From Pseudoxanthomonas sp. X-1 (GTDB lineage: Bacteria > Pseudomonadota > Gammaproteobacteria > Xanthomonadales > Xanthomonadaceae), in assembly GCF_020042665.1 (NCBI RefSeq), contig NZ_CP083376.1, forward strand, positions 310,001-374,000: a stretch of DNA of 64,000 nt, given 5' to 3'. The number at the start of each line of letters is the position of its first letter. Position 1 is the first letter of the stretch. Under the pieces are notes generated by a model. That model saw nothing but the letters and a program-made list of their open reading frames with translations. It was not told the DNA's origin and did no database searches. Of this stretch, positions 45,390 to 54,923 are shown one piece after another. The position numbers and the translations under genes were made by a program.

Positions 45390-46229
45390 TCACTGCTGCC
45401 CGGCCTCGTCGCCCGGATCCAGGCGCGCGGCCATGCGCCGCGGTGGCGCGGTGACCGGGGCCGGGCCACGCTCGTCGGCTTCGTCGCCTTCGCGCGGCGG
45501 CTCCCAGGGGAAGCGGGGCAGGGTGCGCACGGCGTTTTCCAGCTTGCGCGACCAGGTGTCGTGGATCTCCGCGTACAGCGGCGTGTCGGCTTCCAGGCGC
45601 AGCTGCTGGCTGATCCGCAGATCGCCGGCGCGGATGATCGCCATGTCCAGCGGCATGCCCACCGACAGGTTGGAGCGGATGGTCGAATCCAGCGAGACCA
45701 GGGCGCAGCGCGCGGCGTCCTCCAGCGAGGTGCCGGGGCGCAGGATGCGATCCAGGATCGGCTTGCCGTACTTGGACTCGCCGATCTGCAGGTAGGGCGT
45801 CTCGGGCGAGGTGGCGATGCAGTTACCCAGCGGATAGACCATGTACAGGCCCGGGCGCTCGCCGGCGATCTGCCCGCCCAGCACCAGCGTGGACTGCACG
45901 CTGACGCCGCTCTGCTGGGCCTGATCGGTCACCGCGGCCTGGCTGGCCACCAGCACCTCGCCCACGTACTCGGCCACCTCGAACAGATGCTTGAACGTGC
46001 GCAGGCTGCGCGTGCAGTTTGGATCCTCGGCGTCGCGCTTGAGCCGCGAGATGGTCAGCTGGGTCGTGGCCAGGTTGCCGGCCGAGAGCAGCACGAACAC
46101 CCGGTCGCCCGGGTACTCGAATACATGCATCTTGCGGTAGACGCGCACATCGTCGAACGATGCGCTGGTGCGGGTGTCCGCTGCGAAGACCAGGCCTTCG
46201 TCCACTTCGATGCCGACGCAATAGGTCAT
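45390..46229 (-). CDS. Anbu proteasome-like peptidase
   Basis: 279-residue member of the Anbu family (ancestral beta subunit; bacterial proteasome-like Ntn hydrolase). MTYCVGIEVDEGLVFAADTRT places a threonine at position 2 as the expected N-terminal nucleophile after Met removal; SAGNLATTQLT, SVQSTLVLGGQI and MYPLG-like GLYMVYPLGNCIATS are family blocks. The last 40 or so residues are acidic and Pro-rich. Anbu assembles into rings or open lock-washer spirals; substrate unknown. It is encoded convergent to its usual partners, the ATP-grasp and alpha-E genes, while the transglutaminase-like partner is not seen. Confidence 0.92.
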   Translation of the reverse strand: MTYCVGIEVDEGLVFAADTRTSASFDDVRVYRKMHVFEYPGDRVFVLLSAGNLATTQLTISRLKRDAEDPNCTRSLRTFKHLFEVAEYVGEVLVASQAAVTDQAQQSGVSVQSTLVLGGQIAGERPGLYMVYPLGNCIATSPETPYLQIGESKYGKPILDRILRPGTSLEDAARCALVSLDSTIRSNLSVGMPLDMAIIRAGDLRISQQLRLEADTPLYAEIHDTWSRKLENAVRTLPRFPWEPPREGDEADERGPAPVTAPPRRMAARLDPGDEAGQQ

Positions 46230-46565
46230 GGGGAAACCGGGAAAATAGGCCTCACGATCATAGGCAGCCCTGCCGGTGCTGGCTAGGGCCGCGCGGTGGT
46301 TGCAGCGGGAACCAGTGGGATTTTCAGCCGGAGTGGCGGCCCTGCATTCCGCATCTCTTCGCCGGATGCGACACGTCGCGGCGCCACGGCGGCCTGCAGG
46401 CCGGGCCGACCTTCGCAGTCAGCAACGTCAAGAAGCCCGCGAGCGCGAATGCGCCGGGCGGGCGCGGATCGGTCGCGCCTGCGAGGGCAGACGGCGCCCG
46501 CGCATGCCGTGCGTGCCTGAAGCGGTGCCGGCGCGTCGGCGGGCCCTCAGGACCAGGCAGGTACC
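46230..46565. other. Intergenic region upstream of Anbu and the methyltransferase gene
   Basis: 336 bp between divergent genes, without a convincing gene, tRNA or strong palindrome. It should contain both promoters. I see no clear -35/-10 pair. Confidence 0.5.
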
Positions 46566-47783
46566 ATGGCCGCTCTCTTCAACCAGGCCCTCGCCCTCCG
46601 CATGACCGACCTGCCGACGCCCGATGCCGACGCCCTGGCGCACAGTGCGCAGCTGGCCGCGCTGATCCGCGGCGAAATCGCCGCTTCCGGCGGTTCGATC
46701 CCGTTCTCGCGCTTCATGGAGCGCTGCCTGTACACGCCGGGGCTGGGCTATTACAGCGCCGGGGCGGCCAAGTTCGGCGAGGCCGGCGACTTCGTCACCG
46801 CGCCGGAGCTGGGGCCGCTGTTCGCCGCGGCCGTCTCCGGTGCGCTGGCGCCGGTGCTGCAGCAGCTGGGCCCGCAGGCCTGCTTCCTGGAGATCGGCGG
46901 CGGCAGCGGTGCGTTCGCCGAGGTCATGCTCAAGCGCCTGCTGCAGCTGGATGCGATGCCGGACAAGTACTGGATCCTCGAGCCCAGCGCCGATCTGCGC
47001 GAGCGCCAGCGCGAACGCCTGGGCAAGCGGCTGATTCCGCCGGTGTTCGACTGCGTGGAGTGGCTGGATGGCCCGCCCGGCGATGACTGGAACGGCGTGG
47101 TGTTCGCCAACGAGGTGATCGACGCCCTGCCCACGCCGCGCTTCGTGCTGCGCGAGGGCGAGGTGTTCGAGGAGCACGTGGCGCTGGACGGCGACGGCGC
47201 CTTCGTCAGCACCGACCGGCCGGCCGATCCGCTGCTGGCCGCGGCGGTGCGCCACGTCGAGCGCTACCGCGACGTGCTGTTCGAGGACGGCTACCGTTCG
47301 GAGCTGCTGCCGCAGCTGCCGTACTGGGTGCAGGCGGTGATCGGCGGCCTGAAGTCCGGGGCGATGCTGTTCTGCGACTATGGCTATCCGCGCAAGGAGT
47401 ACTACCTGGAGCAGCGCAGCGGCGGCACGCTGCGGGCGTTCTATCGGCATCGCATGCATGGCGACGTCTTCCGCTGGCCGGGCTTGCAGGACCTGACCGC
47501 GTCGGTGGACTTCACCGCCCTGGCCGAGGCCGGCACCGGCGTCGGCTTCGAACTGGCAGGCTATGCCACGCAGGCCGGCTTCCTGCTCGGCAACGGCCTG
47601 ATGGACCGCCTGGCCGAGGCCGAGGCGCAGGCGGACGAGGCCGGCGCGCTGCGCCTGCGCAATACGTTCAAGAAGCTCACCCTGCCCAACGAGATGGGCG
47701 AGCGCTTCCAGTGCATGGGCTTCGCGCGCGACTGCAACTTCGAGGCGGCCTTCCTTACCGGCGACCTCACCTGGCGCCTGTGA
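46566..47783 (+). CDS. SAM-dependent methyltransferase, NDUFAF7/MidA-like
   Basis: About 405 residues of the Methyltransf_28 (DUF185) family, whose mitochondrial member NDUFAF7/MidA methylates an arginine of a complex I subunit; the bacterial substrate is not established. Visible blocks: IPFSRFMERCLYTPGLGYYS, FVTAPELGPLFA, the SAM site FLEIGGGSGAFAE, VVFANEVIDALPTPRF, LFCDYGYPRKEYY and HRMHGD. ATG 46566 has an AGGCAGG a few bases upstream; ATG 46602 (MTDLPTPDAD) is an alternative. The stop overlaps the GTG of the VanZ-like gene. Confidence 0.9.
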   Translation: MAALFNQALALRMTDLPTPDADALAHSAQLAALIRGEIAASGGSIPFSRFMERCLYTPGLGYYSAGAAKFGEAGDFVTAPELGPLFAAAVSGALAPVLQQLGPQACFLEIGGGSGAFAEVMLKRLLQLDAMPDKYWILEPSADLRERQRERLGKRLIPPVFDCVEWLDGPPGDDWNGVVFANEVIDALPTPRFVLREGEVFEEHVALDGDGAFVSTDRPADPLLAAAVRHVERYRDVLFEDGYRSELLPQLPYWVQAVIGGLKSGAMLFCDYGYPRKEYYLEQRSGGTLRAFYRHRMHGDVFRWPGLQDLTASVDFTALAEAGTGVGFELAGYATQAGFLLGNGLMDRLAEAEAQADEAGALRLRNTFKKLTLPNEMGERFQCMGFARDCNFEAAFLTGDLTWRL

Positions 47784-48196
47784 GCGCGCCTGCGTTGAAG
47801 CCACTGCGCTGGCCGGGCTTCTGGGTGGGCTCGTGGGCGCTGGCGATGGCGGTGGTGGTGACCACCTGCCTGCTGCCGGGCGATGACATTCCCCAGGTCG
47901 CGCCGGGCGTGGACAAGCTGCAGCATGCGAGCGCGTTCTTCGTGCTGGGCGTGTGCGCGGTGCAGCTGTTCGCCACGCGGCGCGCGCTGCTGCGCGCCGG
48001 GGCGGGCCTGGTGATGCTGGGGGTGCTGATCGAGTTCCTGCAGGGCTGGTTCACCGTCGATCGCACGCCAGATGCCTTCGATGCGCTGGCCGATGCGCTG
48101 GGCGTGGCGCTGGGCCTGATCGTCGCCAGGACGCCGGCGCGCGATCTGCTACTGCGCTTGTTCCCGGCAAAAGTTCGTCGCGGCCAACGAACCTAA
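47780..48196 (+). CDS. VanZ-like membrane protein
   Basis: 138-residue small membrane protein with four hydrophobic segments (residues about 12-30, 47-63, 68-88, 98-115). DKLQHASAFFVLG and EFLQGWFTVDRTPDAFDALADALGV match the VanZ-like family (D-K..H...Y..L; .ElxQ...pgR..d..D..aN..G). Family function is uncertain outside glycopeptide resistance operons. It starts at GTG 47780 overlapping the methyltransferase stop (GTGA), so the two are co-translated. Confidence 0.87.
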   Translation: MSAPALKPLRWPGFWVGSWALAMAVVVTTCLLPGDDIPQVAPGVDKLQHASAFFVLGVCAVQLFATRRALLRAGAGLVMLGVLIEFLQGWFTVDRTPDAFDALADALGVALGLIVARTPARDLLLRLFPAKVRRGQRT

Positions 48197-48242
48197 AGTA
48201 GGGAATTCAACCCTGCCAGTCCCGGCCATTCGCACACTATGC

Positions 48243-48575
48243 TCAGTGTTCCCATTTAGGCAGACCGCAGTGGACACAGGCCTTCACGGATAACGGCCAT
48301 CGACTGATCCATGCATGGGCGAAAGGCTTTCCGCAGTTGGGGCACGGAAAAAATTGCAGGCGGAGTGCCGAAACTCCGAGAAAGATCGCCCATGCCGCGA
48401 TCAATAACCAGACGCCAATCGACGGGGAAGGCGCGTGCGACACGGTGATCACGATCGCGACGACCGGGATGCCTGCGAGCAGCATCGCTACGAACCAGCG
48501 GGCGCGACTGCGATAGTCGCGCCATTGATCAGTGAGCTCCATGCCAAGTGGCACTTTGGGACGGTTCCTCGTCAT
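48243..48575 (-). CDS. Small two-helix membrane protein with zinc-ribbon-like cysteines
   Basis: 110-residue protein of unknown function. Two hydrophobic segments (about residues 28-46 and 52-70) are followed by a short C-terminal knuckle, CPNCGKPF...CVHCGLP, with two CxxC pairs 20 residues apart, as in zinc ribbons. The composition is a little less GC-rich than that of neighbours. ATG 48575 is used; ATG 48542 would shorten it by 11 residues. It lies 18 bp before the hexosaminidase stop region and is in the same direction, but nothing links their roles. Confidence 0.7.
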   Translation of the reverse strand: MTRNRPKVPLGMELTDQWRDYRSRARWFVAMLLAGIPVVAIVITVSHAPSPSIGVWLLIAAWAIFLGVSALRLQFFPCPNCGKPFAHAWISRWPLSVKACVHCGLPKWEH

Positions 48576-48593
48576 AGAGCGACACGCTGCAGC

Positions 48594-50891
48594 CTAGTTT
48601 CCCGCGCTTGGGACTAGCGTCAAGCGATCCAGCACCCACATCTCCGGACGCGTGTCGCCGGTGAAGTAGACGCACAGGTCGGCCTTGGCCGGCGCGTTGG
48701 TCAGCGGCGCCTCCAGTGTCAGGAAGCCGTCGGCCGCCGGCGCCTTGGGCAGCGGCAGGCTGGCCAGGGTCGGGCCGTCGCAGCCGTTGCGGATCACCAG
48801 CTCGCCGTAGGGCGTCCTGGCCGGCTTGAACGTGCGCTTGGACTCGTCGTGGGCCAGCTCGAAGAAGTACGGCATGCGCCCGGCGCGCACGGTCAGCTTG
48901 CCGATGCCGGTCAGCGGCGCGCCCTTCCACAGCCAGCAGGGGTTGAAGATGTCCACGTTGAACACCGCGCGCGCGCCTTCGCGCGGGCCGTCGTCCTCCA
49001 GTCGCAGCATCAGCTGGTCGGTGCACATGGCCAGCTGTTCGTCGCTGCGCGTGCGCAGGGCCTCGGTGGTCAGCCCCAGCACGGTCGGCGGCGCCAGCGG
49101 CTTGCCGTCGAAGAACACCGCCGCCTGCAACGTGGTCGGCACCGGCACGGTGAGCGGCGCGGTATAGGCCGGCGAGTCGGCCGCCGGCACGCTCCCGTCC
49201 AGGGTGTAGCGGATGTCGGGATAGCCCATCGGGTCGGACAGGGCCACCGTGGCCTGGGTGCCGGCATCGTTGGCCTGCGTGTCGAACAGCACCTGGAACG
49301 GCGTGCGCGCATAACCGATGTGCAGCGCGCGGTAGTGCGCCAGCAGGTTGGGCAGGCGCGCCTTGAAGTCTTCCAGGTTGCGGCTGGCCTGCGGCGACCA
49401 GGCGACCTCGGCCAGCGCGGCCAGGCGCGGGAACACTGCGTGTTCGACGCGCGCGAAGTTGTGCATGTGCTCGGTCCAGACATTGGCCTGCACGCCGATG
49501 ATGCGCTGGCGCTGGCTGGCGTCCAGCTCGGCCGGCACCGGGTCGAAGGCGTACAGCTTCTGCAGCGGGACCTGCAGCGGCCGGCCCGGCGGCTCGGCCG
49601 GCGAGGCGGTCTGCAGGTAGTCCAGGTACAGGCGCGAGGCCGGGGTCATGACCACGTCGTGGCCCTTGCGCGCCGCTTCGATGCCGCCCTCGGTGCCGCG
49701 CCAGGACATCACCGCCGCGCCCTCGGGCAGCGGGCCGCCCAGCAGGATCTCGTCCCAGCCGATGATGCGCTTGCCGTGCTGGGCCAGCCACGTGCCCAGG
49801 CGGTCGATCATCCAGCCCTGCAGCGCCTCCTCGTCCTTCAGGCCCAGCTGCTTGATGCGCGCCTGCATGTGCTTGGAGGCCTTCCAGCGATCCTTGACCG
49901 CCTCGTCGCCACCGATGTGGAAGAACGTGCCCGGGAACAGCGGCAGCATCTCGCCCAGCACGTTCTCCAGGAAGGTCAGCGTCGCTTCGTCGGCATTGAA
50001 CAGGTTGGGATACACGCCCGCGCCATTGGCCACCTGCAGCTGCGGCCGGTCCACGCCCAGCTCCGGATACGCGGCGATGGCGGCGGTGGCGTGGCCGGGG
50101 ATGTCGATCTCCGGCACCACGGTGATGTGGCGCTTGGCGGCGTAACGCACCACCGCGCGGACCTGCTCCTTGGTGTAGAAGGCGCATTCCTGGATCGGCT
50201 GGCCGTCCTCGCCCACGCCCGCCTCGCCCAGCGGGATGCGGCAGCCGCCGACCTGGGTCAGCAGCGGGTACTGGTCGATCTGGATGCGCCAGCCCTGGTC
50301 GTCGGCCAGGTGCCAGTGGAAGGTGTTGAGCTTGTGCACCGCCATCGCGTCGAGCAGGCGTTCGACCTCCTCCACGCTCTGGAAATGCCGCACCGAATCG
50401 AGCATCAGCCCGCGCCACTTCAGCCGCGGCGCATCGGTGATGTCCACCGCGGCCAGGCCGGTGGCGCCCTTGCCGGCCGGCAGCAGCTGCCACAGGCTGA
50501 CGCCGCCGTAGAACAGGCCGGCGCCGTCGGCGGCGCGGATGCTGATGCGCTCGGGGGTGACCTGCAGGCGGTAGCCCTCGGCCGGGCCGGCGGCCGGATC
50601 GAGCGCGAACTGGATCGGGGCCTGCGTCGCCTCGCCGTCCTCGGCCAGTTCCAGCGCCGGCCCGCCGCTGCGTTGCAGCAGGTCGATGAACTGCTCGGCC
50701 GCCTGGCGCGCGGGTTCGCCCTGCGCGCCGACCCGCATGCCCGCGCTCAGCGCGAAGCGGCCCTGGCCGGCCACGGCCGACTGCGGGGCGGGAATCAGCG
50801 GCAGTGGCGCGGCCAGCGCGGCAGGCGCGGCCAGCGCCAGCAGCAGGGCGGCGGCGCGCAGGACAGGACCAAGACGGCGGGGCAGGGACAT
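48594..50891 (-). CDS. Beta-N-acetylhexosaminidase, GH20, exported
   Basis: 765 residues. Signal peptide (residues about 1-27, AAALLLALAAPAALAAP), GH20b-like N-terminal domain to about 150, then the catalytic barrel with LKWRGLMLDSVRHF, HLADDQGWRIQI, VVPEIDIPGH and the catalytic Asp-Glu pair in FFHIGGDEAVKDRW. A C-terminal region of about 250 residues forms beta-rich accessory domains. It cleaves terminal GlcNAc from chito-oligosaccharides or glycans in the periplasm or at the surface. Last of the minus-strand group receptor-hexosaminidase, it supplies GlcNAc for the nag genes at 55167-61667. ATG 50891 fits the signal peptide. Confidence 0.93.
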   Translation of the reverse strand: MSLPRRLGPVLRAAALLLALAAPAALAAPLPLIPAPQSAVAGQGRFALSAGMRVGAQGEPARQAAEQFIDLLQRSGGPALELAEDGEATQAPIQFALDPAAGPAEGYRLQVTPERISIRAADGAGLFYGGVSLWQLLPAGKGATGLAAVDITDAPRLKWRGLMLDSVRHFQSVEEVERLLDAMAVHKLNTFHWHLADDQGWRIQIDQYPLLTQVGGCRIPLGEAGVGEDGQPIQECAFYTKEQVRAVVRYAAKRHITVVPEIDIPGHATAAIAAYPELGVDRPQLQVANGAGVYPNLFNADEATLTFLENVLGEMLPLFPGTFFHIGGDEAVKDRWKASKHMQARIKQLGLKDEEALQGWMIDRLGTWLAQHGKRIIGWDEILLGGPLPEGAAVMSWRGTEGGIEAARKGHDVVMTPASRLYLDYLQTASPAEPPGRPLQVPLQKLYAFDPVPAELDASQRQRIIGVQANVWTEHMHNFARVEHAVFPRLAALAEVAWSPQASRNLEDFKARLPNLLAHYRALHIGYARTPFQVLFDTQANDAGTQATVALSDPMGYPDIRYTLDGSVPAADSPAYTAPLTVPVPTTLQAAVFFDGKPLAPPTVLGLTTEALRTRSDEQLAMCTDQLMLRLEDDGPREGARAVFNVDIFNPCWLWKGAPLTGIGKLTVRAGRMPYFFELAHDESKRTFKPARTPYGELVIRNGCDGPTLASLPLPKAPAADGFLTLEAPLTNAPAKADLCVYFTGDTRPEMWVLDRLTLVPSAGN

Positions 50892-50950
50892 CTTCTGGAC
50901 ACCTCGTGCGGGACATGGGACCGCGCCGGGGCGCGATCCGCCGAAAAGCG

Positions 50951-50978
50951 AACGGGCCCGGACGTGTCCGGGCCCGTT
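50951..50978 (-). terminator. Strong hairpin after the TonB-dependent receptor gene
   Basis: Perfect 13-bp stem AACGGGCCCGGAC/GTCCGGGCCCGTT with a two-base loop, 33 bp past the receptor stop. On the minus strand a short CGCTTTTC follows. It may end most receptor transcripts, leaving reduced read-through into the hexosaminidase gene. Confidence 0.7.
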
Positions 50979-51010
50979 CAAGGGTCAAGCATGCAACAAC
51001 TTGGCGCCGA

Positions 51011-53668
51011 TCAGAACTTGGCGCGCAGGTTGAGGTAGTACTGGCGCCCGTTGGAGTACACCGCGTACGGCAGGAAGCCCACCGTGCTGTCGGTGTAGTA
51101 CTTGGCCTTGGGGTTGTTGAGGTTCAGGCCGTCCAGGCTCAGCGAGAGGTGGTCGTTGAACTTCCAGCCCAGCGAGGCCGACAGCGTGCCGAAGTCGTCC
51201 TGGTAGAACGGCGTGGCGCGGCTGGCGCCGGCGTAGAAGCTGTCGCGGTAGCTCCAGGACACGCGCGCGCTGAAGACGTCGTTCTCGAAGTAGCCGGCCA
51301 CGTTGTAGGTGTTCTTCGAGGTGCCGAACATCGGCGTGCCGGTGTCGGTGTCGCCATCGGTGTAGGTGTAGTTGATGCTGGTACCGAAGTGCTCGCCGAT
51401 CGGCTGCTGGTAGGTCAGCTCCACGCCCTTGACCTTGGCGTCGGTGTTGACCGGCACGGTGACCTGGTAGTTGGCGTAGACGTCGGTGCCCTGGTCGAAG
51501 CTGGCCTGCTGGTCCTTGTACTGGATGGTCTGCGAGCCGCCCACGTCGATGTAGTCCTTCATCTTCATGTAGAAGGCGCTGGCGGCCAGCAGGCCGCGCG
51601 GCATGAAGTACCACTCCAGGGACAGGTCGAAGTTGGTCGACACCAGCGGCTTGAGGTAGGGGTTGCCGCCGCTGCCGGTGTGGGTCAGGTCATCCAGCGA
51701 CAGCGAGCCGGCCAGCGCCGAGTAGTCGGGGCGGGTCAGGGTCTTGGACGCGGCCACGCGGCCGACCAGGTCGTCGCTGAAGTCGAACTTGAAGTTCGCG
51801 CTGGGCAGCAGCTTGTTGTAGTCGTTCTTGGCCTCGATCGGCAGGTAGGCGCCGAAGGCCGAGCCGGTGATCGCGCCTGGGATGGTGGCGGCCACGCCCT
51901 GGTTGTAGCGGACCGTGCTGGAGGTGCTGACGTAGCGCACGCCGATGTTGCCGCTCCAGCGCTCGCCCTCGAAGTTGCCCTGCAGGTAGACCGCGCCGTT
52001 GTTTTCCTTCACGCCGTAGACGTTCTGCCAGTTGAAGCGCGTCACCGGGTCGCGGTTGGCGTAGGCGGCGTTGATCGCGGCCAGCTGGCTGGGCGTGTAG
52101 TACCAGATGCCGCTCGGCAGGTTGCCTCCGATGCCGTCGCCGAAGTCGCTCGGGTAGGAGCCGCCGGTGGTCGGCAGCGCCGACAGCGGCGGCATGCCGT
52201 TGAGCGGGCCCTGGCCGATGTCGAAGTCGTTGTGGCGCTCGTGCTCGGTGTAGCGCACGCCGAAGTCCAGCGAGCTGAACACGCCTTCGGTGTTGGTCCA
52301 GCTGCTGTCGGCGGCGAACCAGTTCTCCTTGTCCTTCACCTCGATGCCCTGGTCGCCGAAGATCCAGCCGGCCGAGGGGACCTGGGTGGTCGGCGTGTTG
52401 CCGGTGCCCAGCGAGGCGTCGATGACGCTGCCGATGCCGTGCATCTGCCAGCCGACGGTGCCGCCGGTGGGCGAGATGCCGGTCTCCAGCACGTTCTGGT
52501 GCGGGCTCTTGCCCACGCCGTGGCTGCTGCCGGCCTCGAACTTCACCCGCACGCTGTCGTTGACGTGCCAGTCGGCGTTGAGCGCGACGTAGTTGGTCGA
52601 GGACTCGGCGCCCGGGCGCGAGATCATGTCGTACACGCCGTACGGGGTGGTGCCGTTGGGAGTGTAGCTGGCGCTGGTCAGCACGCCGTTGTTGATGGTG
52701 TAGCTGTCCGGCGTCTGGGCGCCGACGAACTGGCTGCCCCAGATCATGAAGTTGCGGTTGTAGTTGTCCGCCTTCATCTTCGAGTAGAAGCCGTTGAGGT
52801 CGAAGGTCAGGTCGTCGGAGGCCTTGAACTGCAGGTCGACCGTGCCGCCCTGGCGCTCGCGCTCCTGGGTGAACAGCGTGGCGCCGATCAGGTTGGGATA
52901 CAGCACGCTCTGGCCGCCGACCGTGGCGGTGCCGTAGCCGCCGACCACTTCCTGGCCATCGCGGCGCAGGCTGCGCTTCTCGTAGAACGGCTGGACCAGG
53001 ATGCCGAAGGTGTCGGCGTCGTTCTTCCAGTTGAGCAGGCCGCTGAACTGCGGCTTGGTGTCGCCCGGCAGGTCGGAGTAGACCGCGCCGAAGGAGCCTT
53101 CCAGGGTCAGCGGCTTGTCGAAGTTCAGCGGCTTGCGGGTGATGATGTCGACCGAGCCGGCGGCGCCGCCTTCGACCAGCTTGGCCTCGGAGGACTTGTG
53201 CACCACGACCTGGTCCACGATCTCCGAGGGCAGCAGCGAATAGCTGACGCTGCGGCCCACGGTCTGCACCTGCGAGAGCACGAACCAGTCGCCGGTGGCG
53301 ATGCCGTGGCCGTTGAGGGTGGTCTGGGTCAGGCTGGGGCTGGTGCCGCGCAGGGACACGCGGTCGGCTTCGTCGAACGCGCCTTCGCTGGCGGAGGACG
53401 AGGCGATGTTCACGCCCGGCAGTTCGCGCAGCGTGTCGGCCACGTTCTTGGCGGGCAGCTTGCCGATGTCCTCGGCGCTGACGGCTTCCACGTGCGAGCT
53501 GGCGTCGCGCTTGGTGTTGAGCGATTGCTCCAGGCTGCCGCGGATGCCGACGACCTTGACGGTGTCCAGGTCGGTGGCGGTCTGGCTGCTGTCGGTCTGC
53601 TGGGCCTGGGCGGCGAAGCTCAGGCTCGTCAGGATGGCCACGCTGAGGAGGGATTTCTTGCAGGTCAT
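51011..53668 (-). CDS. TonB-dependent receptor for GlcNAc or chito-oligosaccharides
   Basis: 885-residue outer membrane receptor. Signal peptide (LLSVAILTSLSFAAQA), plug domain with VVGIRGSLEQSL, EDIGKLPAKNVADTLRELPG and VDIITRKPL, then a 22-strand barrel ending with the aromatic C-terminus YYLNLRAKF. There is no STN signalling domain, so it has no anti-sigma link. The IRGSLxxSLxxKR-type start is typical of carbohydrate receptors of Xanthomonas and Caulobacter. Placement between hexosaminidase and sugar kinase genes, opposite the nag operon, points to GlcNAc-containing oligosaccharides as ligand. The start ATG 53668 is clear. Confidence 0.92.
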   Translation of the reverse strand: MTCKKSLLSVAILTSLSFAAQAQQTDSSQTATDLDTVKVVGIRGSLEQSLNTKRDASSHVEAVSAEDIGKLPAKNVADTLRELPGVNIASSSASEGAFDEADRVSLRGTSPSLTQTTLNGHGIATGDWFVLSQVQTVGRSVSYSLLPSEIVDQVVVHKSSEAKLVEGGAAGSVDIITRKPLNFDKPLTLEGSFGAVYSDLPGDTKPQFSGLLNWKNDADTFGILVQPFYEKRSLRRDGQEVVGGYGTATVGGQSVLYPNLIGATLFTQERERQGGTVDLQFKASDDLTFDLNGFYSKMKADNYNRNFMIWGSQFVGAQTPDSYTINNGVLTSASYTPNGTTPYGVYDMISRPGAESSTNYVALNADWHVNDSVRVKFEAGSSHGVGKSPHQNVLETGISPTGGTVGWQMHGIGSVIDASLGTGNTPTTQVPSAGWIFGDQGIEVKDKENWFAADSSWTNTEGVFSSLDFGVRYTEHERHNDFDIGQGPLNGMPPLSALPTTGGSYPSDFGDGIGGNLPSGIWYYTPSQLAAINAAYANRDPVTRFNWQNVYGVKENNGAVYLQGNFEGERWSGNIGVRYVSTSSTVRYNQGVAATIPGAITGSAFGAYLPIEAKNDYNKLLPSANFKFDFSDDLVGRVAASKTLTRPDYSALAGSLSLDDLTHTGSGGNPYLKPLVSTNFDLSLEWYFMPRGLLAASAFYMKMKDYIDVGGSQTIQYKDQQASFDQGTDVYANYQVTVPVNTDAKVKGVELTYQQPIGEHFGTSINYTYTDGDTDTGTPMFGTSKNTYNVAGYFENDVFSARVSWSYRDSFYAGASRATPFYQDDFGTLSASLGWKFNDHLSLSLDGLNLNNPKAKYYTDSTVGFLPYAVYSNGRQYYLNLRAKF

Positions 53669-53829
53669 GGTGCTTCCCCGGTCTTGAAGTTGGGTGGTGG
53701 CAGTGGGCTGCCAGGCCTGTACATCGGTGCGGTGAGAAAACGAACGGTGGCGAGAAGGACTACAAGGGTGCTGCGTGTGCCGAATGTCCCGTCCAGCGCG
53801 AAAGCCAAAGGGCGGCGGTGCGAAGGACG

Positions 53830-54894
53830 TCAGTGCGGTTGTTGTGTCTGGTCGAGGTACCAGTTGGCGGCGCCCAGGACGCCCAGCTGCCCGTGCTCGA
53901 CCAGTCGCACGGGAATGCGCTCCAGCGCGGCTCGCATCGGCCCCTTGTTGAGGAAGCGTTCGACGAAGCTGCTCTGCAGCAGGAACTCGCGGATGCGCGG
54001 CAGGATGCCGCCGGCCAGGTACACGCCGCCGGTGATGCCGTACAGCAGGGCCATGTCGCCCACCGTGCTGCCCAGCAGGCCGCAGAACACCTCCAGCGCC
54101 TCGCGCGCCAGCGGGTCGTGGCCGGCCGCGGCGGTCACCGCGTTGGGGGCGAAGTGCTCGGGCGCCACGCCGCGCACCTCGCACAGCGTGCGGTAGAGGT
54201 TGAGCAGGCCGGGGCCGGAGAGGGCATGTTCGACCGGCACGTGCGGCTGCTTCTTCAGCATCTGCGCCAGCAGGCGCATCTCCAGCTCGGTGCCCACGCT
54301 CAGCGCGGCCTGGCCGGCCTCGGTGGCCAGCACGGTGGCGCTGCGGCCGGTCGGGATCCACACCGCGCCGCCCAGGCCGGTGCCGGGCCCGAGCACCAGC
54401 GTCGGCCCGCGTTCCGACACGGTGGCCGGGCCGGTCAGGCGCAGCACTTCCTGGTCGCCGACCAGGGCGGCGGCGTAGGCCACGGCCTCGAAGTCGTTGA
54501 CCAGGCGCAGGTCTTCCAGGCCCAGCGTGCCCTGGATCTCGCGCGGGGACAGGCGCCAGGGCAGGTTGGCGGTGATCACCGTGCCGTCCTCCAGCGGGAA
54601 GCCGGCGCTGGCGATCACGCCCCGGCGCACGCGCGGGCCGTCCAGGCCGTCGAGGAAGTCGCTGATGATCTCGGCCAGCCCGCCGTAATCGGCGCAGGCG
54701 TACTTGCGGTAGCTGAGGATCTCCACCGGCTGCAGGTCGTGTCCGGTCGGGCGGACCAGGCCCAGGCGCACGTGCGTGCCGCCCACGTCGGCGGCGATGA
54801 AGGGCGAAACGCCGTTCACGACACGATGGCTCAGCGGTGCGACGTCTGCTTCCACGAACTGCCCCCATGGCGTCACGGCGATTTCACAGACCAC
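53830..54894 (-). CDS. Glucokinase-family sugar kinase, probable GlcNAc kinase
   Basis: About 330-354 residues of the Glk (not ROK) family. FIAADVGGTHVRLGL is the phosphate-binding start, LVNDFEAVAYAAAL and LGPGTGLGGAVW the sugar- and ATP-site blocks, ATEAGQAAL and GGVYLAGGI follow. In Xanthomonas, Glk-family enzymes encoded beside nag genes act as NagK, phosphorylating GlcNAc to the 6-phosphate needed by NagA; that is inferred here, since glucose may also be a substrate. The start is uncertain: GTG 54894 or GTG 54819 (VNGVSPF). Divergent from nagQ, with a candidate NagR operator between. Confidence 0.88.
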   Translation of the reverse strand: MVCEIAVTPWGQFVEADVAPLSHRVVNGVSPFIAADVGGTHVRLGLVRPTGHDLQPVEILSYRKYACADYGGLAEIISDFLDGLDGPRVRRGVIASAGFPLEDGTVITANLPWRLSPREIQGTLGLEDLRLVNDFEAVAYAAALVGDQEVLRLTGPATVSERGPTLVLGPGTGLGGAVWIPTGRSATVLATEAGQAALSVGTELEMRLLAQMLKKQPHVPVEHALSGPGLLNLYRTLCEVRGVAPEHFAPNAVTAAAGHDPLAREALEVFCGLLGSTVGDMALLYGITGGVYLAGGILPRIREFLLQSSFVERFLNKGPMRAALERIPVRLVEHGQLGVLGAANWYLDQTQQPH

Positions 54895-54923
54895 CGTGGC
54901 TTGCGGCGAGTCTCCCTTGGCGA

